Notes: generated from the letters alone by a model not told the origin. A stretch of 64,000 nucleotides of DNA from Dermabacter sp. (GCA_030538475.1 JAUNTX010000006.1:65593-129592); one strand, 5' to 3'. Shown: positions 8,449 to 17,119, counted from the first letter of the stretch. Translations and numbers: made by a program.

Positions 8449-9996
8449 TCAGGCCTCCGCGCCGGGGGCCGCGTCCGGTTCCGTCCCGCCGTCGAGGTTC
8501 GCGGCGGGCAGTTCCACGCGGAAGGTGGCGCCGCCGCCCTCGGTCTGATGAATCGAGATGGTGCCGTTGTGCTGCTGGACGATCGTTGCCGCGATGGACA
8601 GACCCAGCCCGGCCCCGCCGCCCTGGGTTTCCTGGCGCTGCCGGGATTCGTCGGTGCGGAAGAAACGTTCGAAGACTCGTTCGCGCAGCTCGGCGGGGAT
8701 GCCGTCGCCGTGATCGCGGACCTCGATGAGGGCCGTTCCCGAGCGTGAGAGGCCGAGCGCCACCTCCACGGGGGTGCCCTTCGGCGTGTGCCGGTTGGCG
8801 TTGCCCACGAGGTTGAGCACCACCTGGCGGATCCCCTCTTCGTGGCCGAGCACGCCGAGCGGGGCCACGTCGGCCGGGTCGAGCACCGTGCCCGTAAGGT
8901 TCGTGATGCTCACGGTGCGAGTGGGATCGAGGGCCCGCAGGTCTTGGGCCACGTCCTTGACCACCGTGGAAACATCGAAGGGTTCGAGCGTGAGGGTGTG
9001 CTGTTCGTCGAGCCGTGCCAGGCGCAGCAGGTTCTCCACGAGCGAGCCCATGCGCCGCGCCTCGTCCTCGATGCGGCGCATCGCCTGCGTGACGTCCTCT
9101 TCGGTGCGCATCGCGCCCATGCGGTACAGCTCGCCGAAGCCGCGAATCGCCGCCAGGGGAGTGCGCAGTTCGTGCGAGGCGTCGCCCACGAAGCGGCGCA
9201 TCTTCGATTCGGACGCGATGGCCTGAGCCTCGCTCTTGGCTTGCGAAGCGAAGCTCTGCTCGAGCCGCACCAGCATCTCGTTGATGCTTGTGCCGAGCGT
9301 GTGAACCTCTTGCGAGGTGTAGGACACCGGCACGCGCCGATCCAGGGAGCCCGCCGCGATGTGCTTCGCGGTGCGCTCCACGTCCCGCAGCGGTTCGAGC
9401 GCCCAGTGAGAGACGTAGCCGCCCACGCCCACGCCCACGAACACCACCATGGTGCCCACGAGCACGATGATGAGCGCCATCTCGTTCATCGTGTGCTCGA
9501 CGCTGCGCATCGGCAGCGCGATAAACATGATCGGTCCCTCGGGCGCGTTCGAGGCCAGGGCGAGCGTGCGCCAGCGGTCCTGCGCCCCGTCGGTCAGCGT
9601 GAACGGCTCGCCCTGAATGCGAATCACCTGGTCGCGCGTCAGATCGGGGAACGCGAGCTCGAGCTCACCGTCCTGATCCTGCACGATGCGGCGCAGAACC
9701 TGCCCGTCGGCGCTGCGCACCTCCACCACGAAATCCACCGGCGTGTACGCGTTGCTCTCCTCCTGCCCGCCCTCCGACAGGGTCGTGGCATCGCCCGTCA
9801 GAAGGCCGCTATCGGCGGCGCGCATGAGGTCCTGATCGATCGAGTCGATCAGGGTGCGGTTGAGCAGAAACAGCGACAGGGAGCCGGTCACGAGCGTGCC
9901 CGCGATGAGCACGAACGCGATGAGCGAGACGATCCTCGTCCACAGCGACACGGGGCGCCGCGCCCTCGAAGGCGTGCGCAAACTCGACAGGGCCAT
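8449..9996 (-). CDS. two-component sensor histidine kinase (TcrY/TrcS-like)
   Basis: Membrane sensor that autophosphorylates and passes phosphate to the adjacent response regulator. In the 515-residue chain TM1 spans about 20-45, an extracytoplasmic sensing region spans 46-172, and TM2 about 173-197. HAMP covers about 198-250 and the dimerisation/phosphoacceptor domain has H275 in DASHELRTPL. The ATPase domain has an N box (LNLVGNANRHTP, near 397) and G boxes DHGDGIP and GAGLGLSI. A Gly/Glu/Ala tail follows. It is downstream of the response regulator on the same strand, 119 bases away, with a strong hairpin in the gap. The signal sensed is unknown. Confidence 0.92.
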   Translation of the reverse strand: MALSSLRTPSRARRPVSLWTRIVSLIAFVLIAGTLVTGSLSLFLLNRTLIDSIDQDLMRAADSGLLTGDATTLSEGGQEESNAYTPVDFVVEVRSADGQVLRRIVQDQDGELELAFPDLTRDQVIRIQGEPFTLTDGAQDRWRTLALASNAPEGPIMFIALPMRSVEHTMNEMALIIVLVGTMVVFVGVGVGGYVSHWALEPLRDVERTAKHIAAGSLDRRVPVSYTSQEVHTLGTSINEMLVRLEQSFASQAKSEAQAIASESKMRRFVGDASHELRTPLAAIRGFGELYRMGAMRTEEDVTQAMRRIEDEARRMGSLVENLLRLARLDEQHTLTLEPFDVSTVVKDVAQDLRALDPTRTVSITNLTGTVLDPADVAPLGVLGHEEGIRQVVLNLVGNANRHTPKGTPVEVALGLSRSGTALIEVRDHGDGIPAELRERVFERFFRTDESRQRQETQGGGAGLGLSIAATIVQQHNGTISIHQTEGGGATFRVELPAANLDGGTEPDAAPGAEA

Positions 9997-10052
9997 GACA
10001 CCTCACCGGTTCTCGAGGATGGGGACGCCCCAGGGGGCGCCCGCGGGAAGGA

Positions 10053-10105
10053 CGCGAAAGAGGGCGGGCCCACCGTCCTGGCCGACGGCAGCCCGCCCTC
10101 TCGCG
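10053..10105 (-). terminator. long nested hairpin between response regulator and kinase genes
   Basis: The arms 10053-10069 and 10091-10105 pair over about 14 bases (CGCGA..GAGGGCGGGC) with a small bulge. The loop holds a second short stem, CCGTC/GACGG. No T tract follows on either strand. It could act as a partial terminator or mRNA stabiliser that lowers kinase relative to regulator expression (inference). Confidence 0.5.
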
Positions 10106-10115
10106 CGGCGTGAGT

Positions 10116-10835
10116 TTAGCGGGGATCCGCGGGGCGCAGCACGTAGCCGATGCCGCGCTTCGTGTGGATCATCGGTTCGCCCACCACGTCGATCTTGCGG
10201 CGCAGGTAGCTGATGTACGACTCGACAATGCCGACTTCGCCCGACCAGTCGTAATCCCACACGTGGTCGAGGATCTGGGTCTTGGAGACCACGCGGCCCG
10301 CGTTGAGCATGAGATAGCGCAAAAGCTTGAACTCCGTGGGCGACAGGTCAATCGGAGAATCGGCGCGCGTGACTTCGTGGGAGTCTTCGTCGAGGCGCAG
10401 ATCGCCCACCACGAGCGCGCTTTCGCTCGGTTCGCTGATACCCACGTGCGTGCGGCGCAGGACGGCACGGATGCGCGCCACCACTTCTTCCAGGCTGAAC
10501 GGCTTCGTCACGTAGTCGTCCCCACCCACGGTGAGGCCCGCCACCTTGTCCTTCGTTTCATCCCGGGCCGTGAGGAACAGGATGGGGAAGTGGTGGCCCT
10601 TGTCGCGCAAGCGGCGCGTGACAGTGAAGCCGTCCATGTCCGGCAGCATCACGTCCAGCACGATGAGGTCAGGTTCGTTTTCTGTGGCGAGCTTGATCGC
10701 TTCGTTCCCGTTCGATGCCGCGAAGACTTCAAATCCGGCAAAGCGCAGGCTCGTGGCCAGGAGGTCGCGGATGTTCGGTTCGTCGTCGACAACGAGGAGG
10801 CGTGCCTCGAAGTCGTGTTCCTGCTCGATAGTCAT
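10116..10835 (-). CDS. OmpR/PhoB-family response regulator (TcrX/TrcR-like)
   Basis: DNA-binding transcription regulator, partner of the adjacent kinase. The receiver domain (residues 10-125) has the acidic pair D17/D18, phosphoacceptor D61 in VLDVMLPDMDG, T89 and K111 in YVTKPFSL. A winged-helix effector domain follows (LSPTEFKLLRYLMLNAGRV, IVESYISYLRRKID, HTKRGIGYVLR). Overall wording is closest in my memory to the mycobacterial TcrX/TrcR group. The start at 10835 (239 residues) fits family length. An in-frame GTG at 10880 would add 15 residues without a better RBS. It is first of the two-component pair. Confidence 0.93.
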   Translation of the reverse strand: MTIEQEHDFEARLLVVDDEPNIRDLLATSLRFAGFEVFAASNGNEAIKLATENEPDLIVLDVMLPDMDGFTVTRRLRDKGHHFPILFLTARDETKDKVAGLTVGGDDYVTKPFSLEEVVARIRAVLRRTHVGISEPSESALVVGDLRLDEDSHEVTRADSPIDLSPTEFKLLRYLMLNAGRVVSKTQILDHVWDYDWSGEVGIVESYISYLRRKIDVVGEPMIHTKRGIGYVLRPADPR

Positions 10836-10971
10836 GCCGCTATGGTGTCCCCCCACGGTGAGCATTGCCTGAAGATTCACTGTGGTGGGCTCGGAGGATT
10901 GGGGTCGTGTGCGTCACACGCGGCATGGTGCCAGGGTAGGGGTCGAGGTCAGGCGGAGCTGGGCGTCAGTG

Positions 10972-11457
10972 TCACCGGCGCAGGGTGTGCTGCACCTTCT
11001 CCTGTTGCTTGCGGAACTTGCGCACCTGCCAGCTGAGCTGCGCGATCCTCACCGATCCCACGAGCGCCATGATGAGCGCGCCCGCGATAGCCGCCAGCAG
11101 CATCGCCACGCCAAGCGGGAGATCGAACTTCCAGGTCATGTACGTGAAGTTCGCCGGAACATTGTTCTGGATGATGAACACGAGCAAGAGAATGAGCATC
11201 GCCGCGCCGAGAATCAGCGCGGTCCAGATCGCCGCCGTGGTCGAGGCCTTCTTGGTGGGCACGGACTCGTCGGCCGTCGCTGCCGCGGGGGTGGGCGCGG
11301 GTGCGGGCGCCGGGTCGGCAGCGGGAGTGGAGGGGGCGGCGGGTGCGGGGGCCGACGGAGCCGCCGCACGCGAGGCGTGGGGCGCCGGATCGGCGGCCTT
11401 CTGCTCGGGCTGGTCGGAGAAGGAGTCTGAGAAGCCGTCGTATTCCTTGGTGTTCAT
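10972..11457 (-). CDS. LapA-family (DUF1049) small membrane protein
   Basis: Membrane protein of 161 residues. An acidic start and a long Pro/Ala linker (about 25-65) precede two helices (about 75-96 and 113-137) and a basic coiled tail (VRKFRKQQEKVQ). The segment between the helices, FIIQNN.....FTYMTWKFDLPLGVAML, is the LapA/DUF1049 signature. The E. coli relatives LapA/LapB act in lipopolysaccharide control, but actinobacterial versions are uncharacterised and this organism should lack LPS. It lies 83 bases downstream of another membrane protein gene on the same strand, with a hairpin between them. Confidence 0.8.
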   Translation of the reverse strand: MNTKEYDGFSDSFSDQPEQKAADPAPHASRAAAPSAPAPAAPSTPAADPAPAPAPTPAAATADESVPTKKASTTAAIWTALILGAAMLILLLVFIIQNNVPANFTYMTWKFDLPLGVAMLLAAIAGALIMALVGSVRIAQLSWQVRKFRKQQEKVQHTLRR

Positions 11458-11484
11458 TCCCCCAGGTTAACCCACGTGCGCGAA

Positions 11485-11521
11485 CGAGCGCCCCCGTCCA
11501 GTGAAGGAGCAGGGGCGCTCG
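11485..11521 (-). terminator. hairpin between two membrane-protein genes
   Basis: Perfect 10-base arms CGAGCGCCCC (11485-11494) and GGGGCGCTCG (11512-11521) with a 17-base loop lie just after the stop at 11541 of the upstream minus-strand gene. There is no T run, so termination may be partial. Confidence 0.5.
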
Positions 11522-11540
11522 CGGGTGGTGCTAAAGAGAA

Positions 11541-12347
11541 CTACTGTGCGGCGGGCACGCGGCCCGTCGAACGGAGGTAGTTCGAGGAGTGCAGCAGAAG
11601 GGTGAGCTGGTAGACCACGATGATCGGCAGGACGAGAGCGCCAAGCAGGTTCGAGGCGACGCTCGCAATGATGATCGTCAGCAGGGCGAGCACGGGCTTG
11701 TCCAGGGCCGCGCGGGCCGAGGCCTTGATGGCTGCGCCGAGGCCCAGCTTGTCAATCGCGGCGGCGGGCACGGCGTAGGTGAGGAAGAACAGGGCGGCGA
11801 TGGTGCCGAGCACCGGCACGAGGCTCGCGATACCCACGATGATGCCCACCACGATGGCGACGACCATGAGGCGGCCGCTGAAGAAGCCCTGGCTGATCGT
11901 GGGCGTCTCGCCGCGGGCGATCATGCCGATGGCCTTGGCGATGCCGCTGTACCAGGCGGCGGCCACGAGGGCGATGATGAGGGTGAGGAGCACGATGATG
12001 AGGAGGTTGCCCACGCCAAACCCGGTGGTCGGGTAGGACTCCCCGGTGTAGGGGTCGGTCATCCACTCCATGTTCCGAAGCGCGATGACCCCGACGACGA
12101 TGGCAATCGTGGTGAGGGCAAGGATGACGAAGCCCCACACGAGGGTGGGCACGATGAGGACGCCGAGGTTGCGGGTGAACGCCTTCCACATCCAGGAGAA
12201 GGAGCCGCCCAGGTCATCGCCGAGCGAGGACTGCGGGCTGACGGTGCCGAACTGGCCGGCGGCGGGCGCGGCCTGCGAGGCGGCGGTCCATTGGTCGTTG
12301 CTGGGGGGCGGGGTAAAGGAGTTGGGGTTCTGGGGAGCGGAAGTCAT
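11541..12347 (-). CDS. polytopic membrane protein of unknown function
   Basis: A protein of 268 residues. Residues 1-45 are a Pro/Ser/Gln-rich cytoplasmic leader. From SFSWMWKAFTRNLGVLIVP onward there are about five to six hydrophobic helices (near 60-90, 113-133, 160-195 and 217-250). The pattern resembles DUF975 or the membrane domain of glycerophosphodiesterase-like proteins (AIDKLGLGAAIKASARAALDKP), but I do not recognise a defined family. Start ATG at 12347 has GGAGG 6 bases upstream. A TAATTT box on the minus strand at 12368-12363 may be its -10. It is divergent from gnd. Confidence 0.72.
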   Translation of the reverse strand: MTSAPQNPNSFTPPPSNDQWTAASQAAPAAGQFGTVSPQSSLGDDLGGSFSWMWKAFTRNLGVLIVPTLVWGFVILALTTIAIVVGVIALRNMEWMTDPYTGESYPTTGFGVGNLLIIVLLTLIIALVAAAWYSGIAKAIGMIARGETPTISQGFFSGRLMVVAIVVGIIVGIASLVPVLGTIAALFFLTYAVPAAAIDKLGLGAAIKASARAALDKPVLALLTIIIASVASNLLGALVLPIIVVYQLTLLLHSSNYLRSTGRVPAAQ

Positions 12348-12543
12348 GAATCCTCCAATGGGAAATTAGGTCATGCACATGATGACACGTTCACACTAGG
12401 CTCAGGTAGCCGTGCTGGTGGGGAGTTTGCCCCCTGGGGCCGTGCGCCGGGTGCCGGAAGCGGCGTAGGCCACAGAATAGGCCGACGACGGGGCCGCGGG
12501 ACGGGACTCGGGCGCCTCCCCGGCGCCGCTCGGGCAGGGTCCC

Positions 12544-12549
12544 TAGAAT
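12544..12549 (+). promoter_or_regulatory. candidate -10 element for gnd
   Basis: TAGAAT, a good match to the actinobacterial TAnnnT -10, lies 87 bases upstream of the gnd ATG in the 288-base divergent gap (12348-12635). No convincing -35 is visible. The rest of the gap shows nothing else I can name. Confidence 0.3.
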
Positions 12550-12635
12550 GAGACGCGCACAGGGACAGTGCCTCGATGATCGGGCCCGGCGCCCGCCCGG
12601 CACCCCGCTTCGCCGCTCACCAAAGGAGTAGTTCT

Positions 12636-14096
12636 ATGGCCACCTTCGAACCTTCGCCCGCTTCCGTGGCAGATATCGGCGTCACCGGCATGGCGGTGAT
12701 GGGCTCGAACCTCGCCCGCAACCTCGCTCGCAATGGCTTCAAGGTCGCCATTCACAACCGCAGCGTGGGCAAGACCGAGCACGTCATCGATCACTACGGC
12801 ACCGAGGGCGAGTTCTTCCCCTCGGAGTCCATGGACGATTTCGTGGCCTCCCTCCAGAAGCCGCGCGTGGCGATCATCATGGTGCAGGCCGGTAAGGCCA
12901 CCGACGCCGTGATCGAGGAACTCGCCTCCCGGATGGAGGAAGGCGACATCATCGTGGACTGCGGCAACGCGCTGTTCACGGACACGCGCCGCCGCGAGCA
13001 GGACCTGCGCGCGCGCGGCCTGCACTTCGTGGGCACTGGCGTCTCCGGCGGCGAAGAGGGCGCCCTCAACGGGCCCTCGATCATGCCCGGCGGCTCCGCG
13101 TGGAGCTACGAGCGCCTGGGCCCCATGTTCGAGAAGATCTCCGCGCACGTGAACGGCGACCCGTGCTGCACCCACGTCGGCGAAGACGGCGCGGGCCACT
13201 TCGTGAAGATGGTGCACAACGGCATCGAGTACGCCGACATGCAGGTGATCTCCGAGGCTTACGACCTCATGGGCAAGGCCCTCGGGATGAGCGCGTCCGA
13301 GATCGGCCTCGTGTTCGAGGAATGGAACAAGGGCGATCTCGAATCGTTCCTCATCGAGGTGACCGCCGAAGTGCTCGCCCACGTGGACAACGTGACCGGC
13401 AAGCCGTTCGTGGACATCATCCTGGACCGCGCCGCCCAGAAGGGCACGGGCGCGTGGACCACGAAGACCGCCCTCGATCTGGGCATTCCCGTGACCGGCA
13501 TTGCCGAAGCCACGTTCGCGCGCTCGACCTCCGGGTCCGTGCCGCAGCGCGAGGCCGCGCGCGCCGTGCTGCCCGCCGAAACGCAGGACGTTCCCGTGGC
13601 TGACCGCGAGGCGTTCATCGACGATCTGCAGAAGGCCCTGTATGCGGCCAAGCTCGTGAGCTACTCGCAGGGCTTCGATGAGATTGCCGCGGGTGCCGAG
13701 GAATACGGCTGGGACATCAACCTGGGCGACATGGCGAAGATCTGGCGCGATGGATGCATCATTCGCGCCCGCTTCCTCAACCGCATCACCGAGGCGTACG
13801 GCCGCAACCCGAAGCTGCCGCTGCTGCTCGCGGATGAGTACTTCACGAACGAGATCACGGCCTGCATCCCGGCGTGGCGCCGCGTCGTGGCCTTCGCCGC
13901 CGCGACCGGCATTCCCACGCCCGTGTTCGCCTCGACGCTCGCCTACTACGACCAGGTGCGCGCCGAGCGCCTTCCCGCCGCCCTCGTGCAGGCGCAGCGG
14001 GACTTCTTCGGGGCCCACACCTACAAGCGGGTCGATGAAGAGGGCACGTTCCACGTCGAGTGGAGCGGGGATCGCACGCAGACGAAGCAGGACTAA
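12636..14096 (+). CDS. gnd: 6-phosphogluconate dehydrogenase, NADP-dependent, decarboxylating
   Basis: Oxidises 6-phosphogluconate to ribulose 5-phosphate, CO2 and NADPH in the pentose phosphate pathway. The 486 residues match the long dimeric form of the enzyme. The N-terminal dinucleotide fold has GVTGMAVMGSNLARNLARNGF and the coenzyme-selecting HNRS. Substrate and catalytic blocks are GTGVSGGEEGALNGPSIMPGG and HFVKMVHNGIEYADMQ (catalytic Lys and Asn). The C-terminal half has KGTGAWTTKTALDLG. ATG at 12636 follows AAAGGAG. It is a stand-alone gene with a terminator hairpin downstream. Confidence 0.97.
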   Translation: MATFEPSPASVADIGVTGMAVMGSNLARNLARNGFKVAIHNRSVGKTEHVIDHYGTEGEFFPSESMDDFVASLQKPRVAIIMVQAGKATDAVIEELASRMEEGDIIVDCGNALFTDTRRREQDLRARGLHFVGTGVSGGEEGALNGPSIMPGGSAWSYERLGPMFEKISAHVNGDPCCTHVGEDGAGHFVKMVHNGIEYADMQVISEAYDLMGKALGMSASEIGLVFEEWNKGDLESFLIEVTAEVLAHVDNVTGKPFVDIILDRAAQKGTGAWTTKTALDLGIPVTGIAEATFARSTSGSVPQREAARAVLPAETQDVPVADREAFIDDLQKALYAAKLVSYSQGFDEIAAGAEEYGWDINLGDMAKIWRDGCIIRARFLNRITEAYGRNPKLPLLLADEYFTNEITACIPAWRRVVAFAAATGIPTPVFASTLAYYDQVRAERLPAALVQAQRDFFGAHTYKRVDEEGTFHVEWSGDRTQTKQD

Positions 14097-14117
14097 TCCG
14101 CGGCTTAGGACTCGACG

Positions 14118-14154
14118 GGGCGGGGTCTCGCGCTACTGGCGCGGGGCCCCGCCC
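14118..14154 (+). terminator. terminator hairpin after gnd
   Basis: A ten-pair stem (GGGCGGGGTC at 14118-14127, GGCCCCGCCC at 14145-14154, one GU pair) lies 21 bases beyond the gnd stop and is followed by TTA. It sits between convergent genes and may serve both. Confidence 0.65.
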
Positions 14155-14183
14155 TTACGCGTGGGCGGGGGAGGCGCGTGCCC

Positions 14184-16187
14184 TTACCCGTCGGCGCTGG
14201 GGGCGCCGCGCAGGCGCGCGACGGCCTGGGCCGGCGTGAGGTCCACGTGCTGCTGCCAGGGGTCGGATTCGAGCTCGAGTGGGAGCGGGCCCCCGCGCAG
14301 CGTGGCGTGAGGGGTGGAGCCGACCGCGATGCCGCCCGGGCCCAGCAGCAGCGGCGCGAGCTGGGCGGCGCGCACCGTCGCCATGACGAAGCTCGGATCG
14401 GCCGACGTCACCACCACGGTGGGCGCGAGGCGCACGAGGTCAAGACCTGCCGCCTCGGGCGCGGCGAGGAGGCGGTCGATGTGCGCCGCGCCGCCCGTGA
14501 TAAACGCCTTCGCCGCGCCCACGTGGACTTGCCCGAGGCGATCTGCCTCGGCGTGCACGAGCGCGAGGGCGGCGTTCGGAACCCCGCCGGGAGAAACGGC
14601 GGCGAGGTCGGCCAGCAGGGTCTCGGCGTCGAGCCCCGCGTGGATGGCGCGCCCGATCGAGTCGGGGGTGAGGCGTGCCCGTACGCGCGCGCCCCGCTCG
14701 AGGATCTCCGCCCAGTCCAGGACGCGCCCCAGGCGGGCCGAGGGCAGGCCCTCCACGGTCAGGCTTCCGTCCTCGCCGATCACGAGGTGATCGGTGAGCG
14801 GCGGTAGAGAGTTCTCGAGCGTCGCGGCCAGGTGGGCAAGGGCGGCCGGGGCCGCGGCCTCGGTGGTCGTCGCGAGCGCGAGACCGAGCGGGCTCGGCAC
14901 CTGATCCGCGAGGAGGCCGAGGACCGTGGCCTCGGTGAGGAACGCGTCGGCCTCTTCGCGCACCACGGCCCCGGGCACGGTGGGAAACGCCCAGGCAAGC
15001 GAGCGGGTCAAGAAATCAGACGTGACGAGCGCGTCGGGCGTATCGGCCATGAGGCGCAGCAGGTGGCGGCGCCGCACCTTCGCGCCCGGGCGGCCGACCG
15101 CGGCCGACAGCCCCGAGCGCACCTCGTCGGATCCGCGCCTTGCCTCGCCGCCGTGGGCCGCGGTGCCGGTGAGCGAGCCCAGGTAGTTGCTGCGGGCCCA
15201 CGCAAGCGTCAGATCGGCCCAGCGCTCGGGCGCCGGGGCGGCCTGCGCCTCCGAAAAATCGCGCGTGACCTGCCACGTCTCCCCGTCGTGGCCCACGAGG
15301 GAGGCCACCCACGCGGCGTGGACCACCGTCGCCCACGTTGGCAGGTCCGTGCCCGCCGCGCGGGTGAGGCGGCGCGCATCGCGCAAGGGCACCCCGCCGC
15401 TCTTGAGCACCGTGGGAGGATCCGCGGCCCAGCGGTCGAGCGTTAGGGCGAGCGCGTCCGCCGTGAGCGCCTGGGCGATGGCCCGCGCGGCCCGCGGATG
15501 CGCCGCATCCTCGGCGGGGGCGTCGGCCTCCGGCTGGGGCACATGCGCGAACGAGCGATGCACGACGCCCGAGCGCAGCGCCAGGTGGATCGGGCGCGGC
15601 AGCACGAGGCGAGCGCCCGTCGGCGTGGTCTCTCGCTCGGCGATCCCCGCCTCGAGGAGCGCGTGGGCGAGAGGCGAGTCCGGATCCCCGGCCACGAGCG
15701 CGGGACCGAACGCGAGCGCGTCCGCCACCTGCGTTAACGACGCGGGAAGGGCCGCCACCCGGGCCGCGGCCTCGTCGGGGCTCGGATCGGTGGTGCGGGC
15801 GGGGCCGAGGCCCGCCGGGCGCTCGATGATGGCCCGCAGGGCCGCGACGGGAAGCAGGCGGCGGCCCGATTCGTCCGGATAGACGAGCCCGAGCGTGCAC
15901 AGGCGCAGCACGTGGCGGGCAATCTGCTCCGGGGTGGCGCTCACGGCGTGCGCGAGCTCTTCGGGAGTGGATGGGTGCGGCGGCGCCACGAGGGCTTCGA
16001 CCAGTTGCCACTCGGGGCGCACGAGCGAGGTGAGTGCGTCCCTCACCGAAGCATCGCTCGCTGCGCGGCGAGCGAGCGCGGCCATCGTGGGCGGCGGCGG
16101 ATCCAGGAGGTCGTGCCGGGCATCGAACAGTTCCACGAGCCGTTCATCGCTCATGGCTTCCAGTGCGTCCGCCAGTGGTCTCACCAT
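14184..16187 (-). CDS. helicase-associated-domain (XPB/Ssl2-like helicase C-domain) protein
   Basis: A protein of 667 residues from an actinobacterial family annotated as helicase-associated or helicase C-terminal domain 3. The N-terminal segment ALEAMSDERLVELFDARHDLLDPPPPTMAALARRAAS is the family hallmark. A winged-helix-like region follows (TPEELAHAVSATPEQIARHVLRLCTLGLV). The C-terminal part, from about DHLVIGEDGSLTVEGLPS, is the helicase-associated region. I see no Walker A or DEAD/DEAH motif, so it is not itself a recognisable ATP-driven helicase. The start at 16187 has GGAG just upstream. Codon 151 (15737-15735) is a TTA leucine codon, rare in this DNA, in a gene next to the tRNA that reads it. 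Confidence 0.8.
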   Translation of the reverse strand: MVRPLADALEAMSDERLVELFDARHDLLDPPPPTMAALARRAASDASVRDALTSLVRPEWQLVEALVAPPHPSTPEELAHAVSATPEQIARHVLRLCTLGLVYPDESGRRLLPVAALRAIIERPAGLGPARTTDPSPDEAAARVAALPASLTQVADALAFGPALVAGDPDSPLAHALLEAGIAERETTPTGARLVLPRPIHLALRSGVVHRSFAHVPQPEADAPAEDAAHPRAARAIAQALTADALALTLDRWAADPPTVLKSGGVPLRDARRLTRAAGTDLPTWATVVHAAWVASLVGHDGETWQVTRDFSEAQAAPAPERWADLTLAWARSNYLGSLTGTAAHGGEARRGSDEVRSGLSAAVGRPGAKVRRRHLLRLMADTPDALVTSDFLTRSLAWAFPTVPGAVVREEADAFLTEATVLGLLADQVPSPLGLALATTTEAAAPAALAHLAATLENSLPPLTDHLVIGEDGSLTVEGLPSARLGRVLDWAEILERGARVRARLTPDSIGRAIHAGLDAETLLADLAAVSPGGVPNAALALVHAEADRLGQVHVGAAKAFITGGAAHIDRLLAAPEAAGLDLVRLAPTVVVTSADPSFVMATVRAAQLAPLLLGPGGIAVGSTPHATLRGGPLPLELESDPWQQHVDLTPAQAVARLRGAPSADG

Positions 16188-16253
16188 GGCTCCAGCATAG
16201 GCAGTGCGGCTGGGCTCGCCTAGGATGGACCTGCCCGCCACCCGCGGGCACCG

Positions 16254-16330
16254 GCCCCCATAGCCCAACTGGCAGAGGCAGGAGACTTAAAATCTTCCAA
16301 GTGCGGGTTCGAACCCCGCTGGGGGTGCCA
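16254..16330 (+). tRNA. tRNA with anticodon UAA (Leu by anticodon) but short variable arm
   Basis: A complete cloverleaf of 77 bases with encoded CCA (16328-16330). The acceptor stem GCCCCCA pairs with TGGGGGT (first pair GU). The D stem has three pairs (GCC/GGC) with GG in the loop. The anticodon stem GGAGA/TCTTC encloses loop CTTAAAA, giving anticodon TAA. The variable region is only five bases (16298-16302). The T arm is GCGGG-TTCGAAC-CCCGC. The discriminator is G. The anticodon reads the leucine codon UUA, but normal bacterial leucine tRNAs have a long variable arm and A73, so the amino acid it carries is uncertain. Confidence 0.9.
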
Positions 16331-16381
16331 CGGCCACAGCACCACAGCTGTGGCGCCACGAGGAAAGGCAGGACGCGCCGC

Positions 16382-17119
16382 GTGAATGAGCAGACGGCAG
16401 GGCCGGGGGCCACCGACGAGCTGACGCAGCGCGTCGCTCACGTGCACGAGCGCATCGCCCGCGCCCTCGAGGCCGCGGGCCGCGAACCGGCCTCCCTGCG
16501 CCTCCTGCTCGCGACGAAGACCCGCGACGCCCACGAGATTCGCGCGGCCATTGACGCCTTCACTGCCCTCGGCACGCCCGTCGTGGTGGGGGAGAACCGC
16601 GCGCAGGAGATGGCCAAGCACGCCGCCCTCGACGATCTCGCGGCCGCGGGCCTTGAGCGCCACTTCATCGGCCGCATCCAGACCAACAAGGCGCGCGACA
16701 TCGTGCGTTTTTCGGACCTCATACACTCCGTGGATCGCCCCGACCTCATCGATGCGCTCGAGCGTCGCGCCGAGGCCGACGGCATCACGCAGCGCATCCT
16801 CCTGCAGGTCAACACGTCGGGGGAGGACTCCAAGGGCGGGTTCGCTCCCGATCCCGGGCTCATCGCGGAGCAGGTGGCGCGTTGCCGCGCCACGGGCGTG
16901 CTCGTGCCCGAAGGGCTCATGACGATCGGTGCCCACACCACCGATGCCGTGCGCGTGCACGCCTCCCTCGCGCTGCTCGCCTCGCTGCGCGAGCAGGTGG
17001 GCGATCCGACCCTCACCGAGCTGTCCATGGGCATGAGCGGGGACCTCGAGGTGGCCATTGCCGAAGGCGCCACGATTGTGCGGCTCGGCTCCGCGGTCTT
17101 CGGTCCGCGCCCGCAGTAG
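16382..17119 (+). CDS. yggS: YggS-family PLP homeostasis protein
   Basis: Pyridoxal-phosphate-binding protein of the alanine-racemase fold-III family, thought to buffer PLP and influence amino-acid pools; no catalytic reaction is established. The 245 residues include the PLP lysine K46 in LLLATKTRDA, then GENRAQE, HFIGRIQTNKARDIV, LQVNTSGEDSKGGF, EGLMTIG and the phosphate-binding LSMGMSGDLEVAIAEGATIVRLGSAVFG. The start is GTG at 16382, 51 bases after the tRNA. GGA and AGGAAAGG lie upstream. The gap holds a palindromic CCACAGCTGTGG. Confidence 0.92.
   Translation: MNEQTAGPGATDELTQRVAHVHERIARALEAAGREPASLRLLLATKTRDAHEIRAAIDAFTALGTPVVVGENRAQEMAKHAALDDLAAAGLERHFIGRIQTNKARDIVRFSDLIHSVDRPDLIDALERRAEADGITQRILLQVNTSGEDSKGGFAPDPGLIAEQVARCRATGVLVPEGLMTIGAHTTDAVRVHASLALLASLREQVGDPTLTELSMGMSGDLEVAIAEGATIVRLGSAVFGPRPQ

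Noticed and set aside
14184-16187. Calling this gene an active DNA helicase
   Set aside because: No Walker A, Walker B or other helicase motifs are visible; only the helicase-associated domain pattern is present.
16333-16355. Palindrome CCACAGCTGTGG after the tRNA as a terminator or attachment site
   Set aside because: No T run follows and no integrase or duplicated tRNA end is present. The tRNA 3' end is not repeated downstream as far as I can see.
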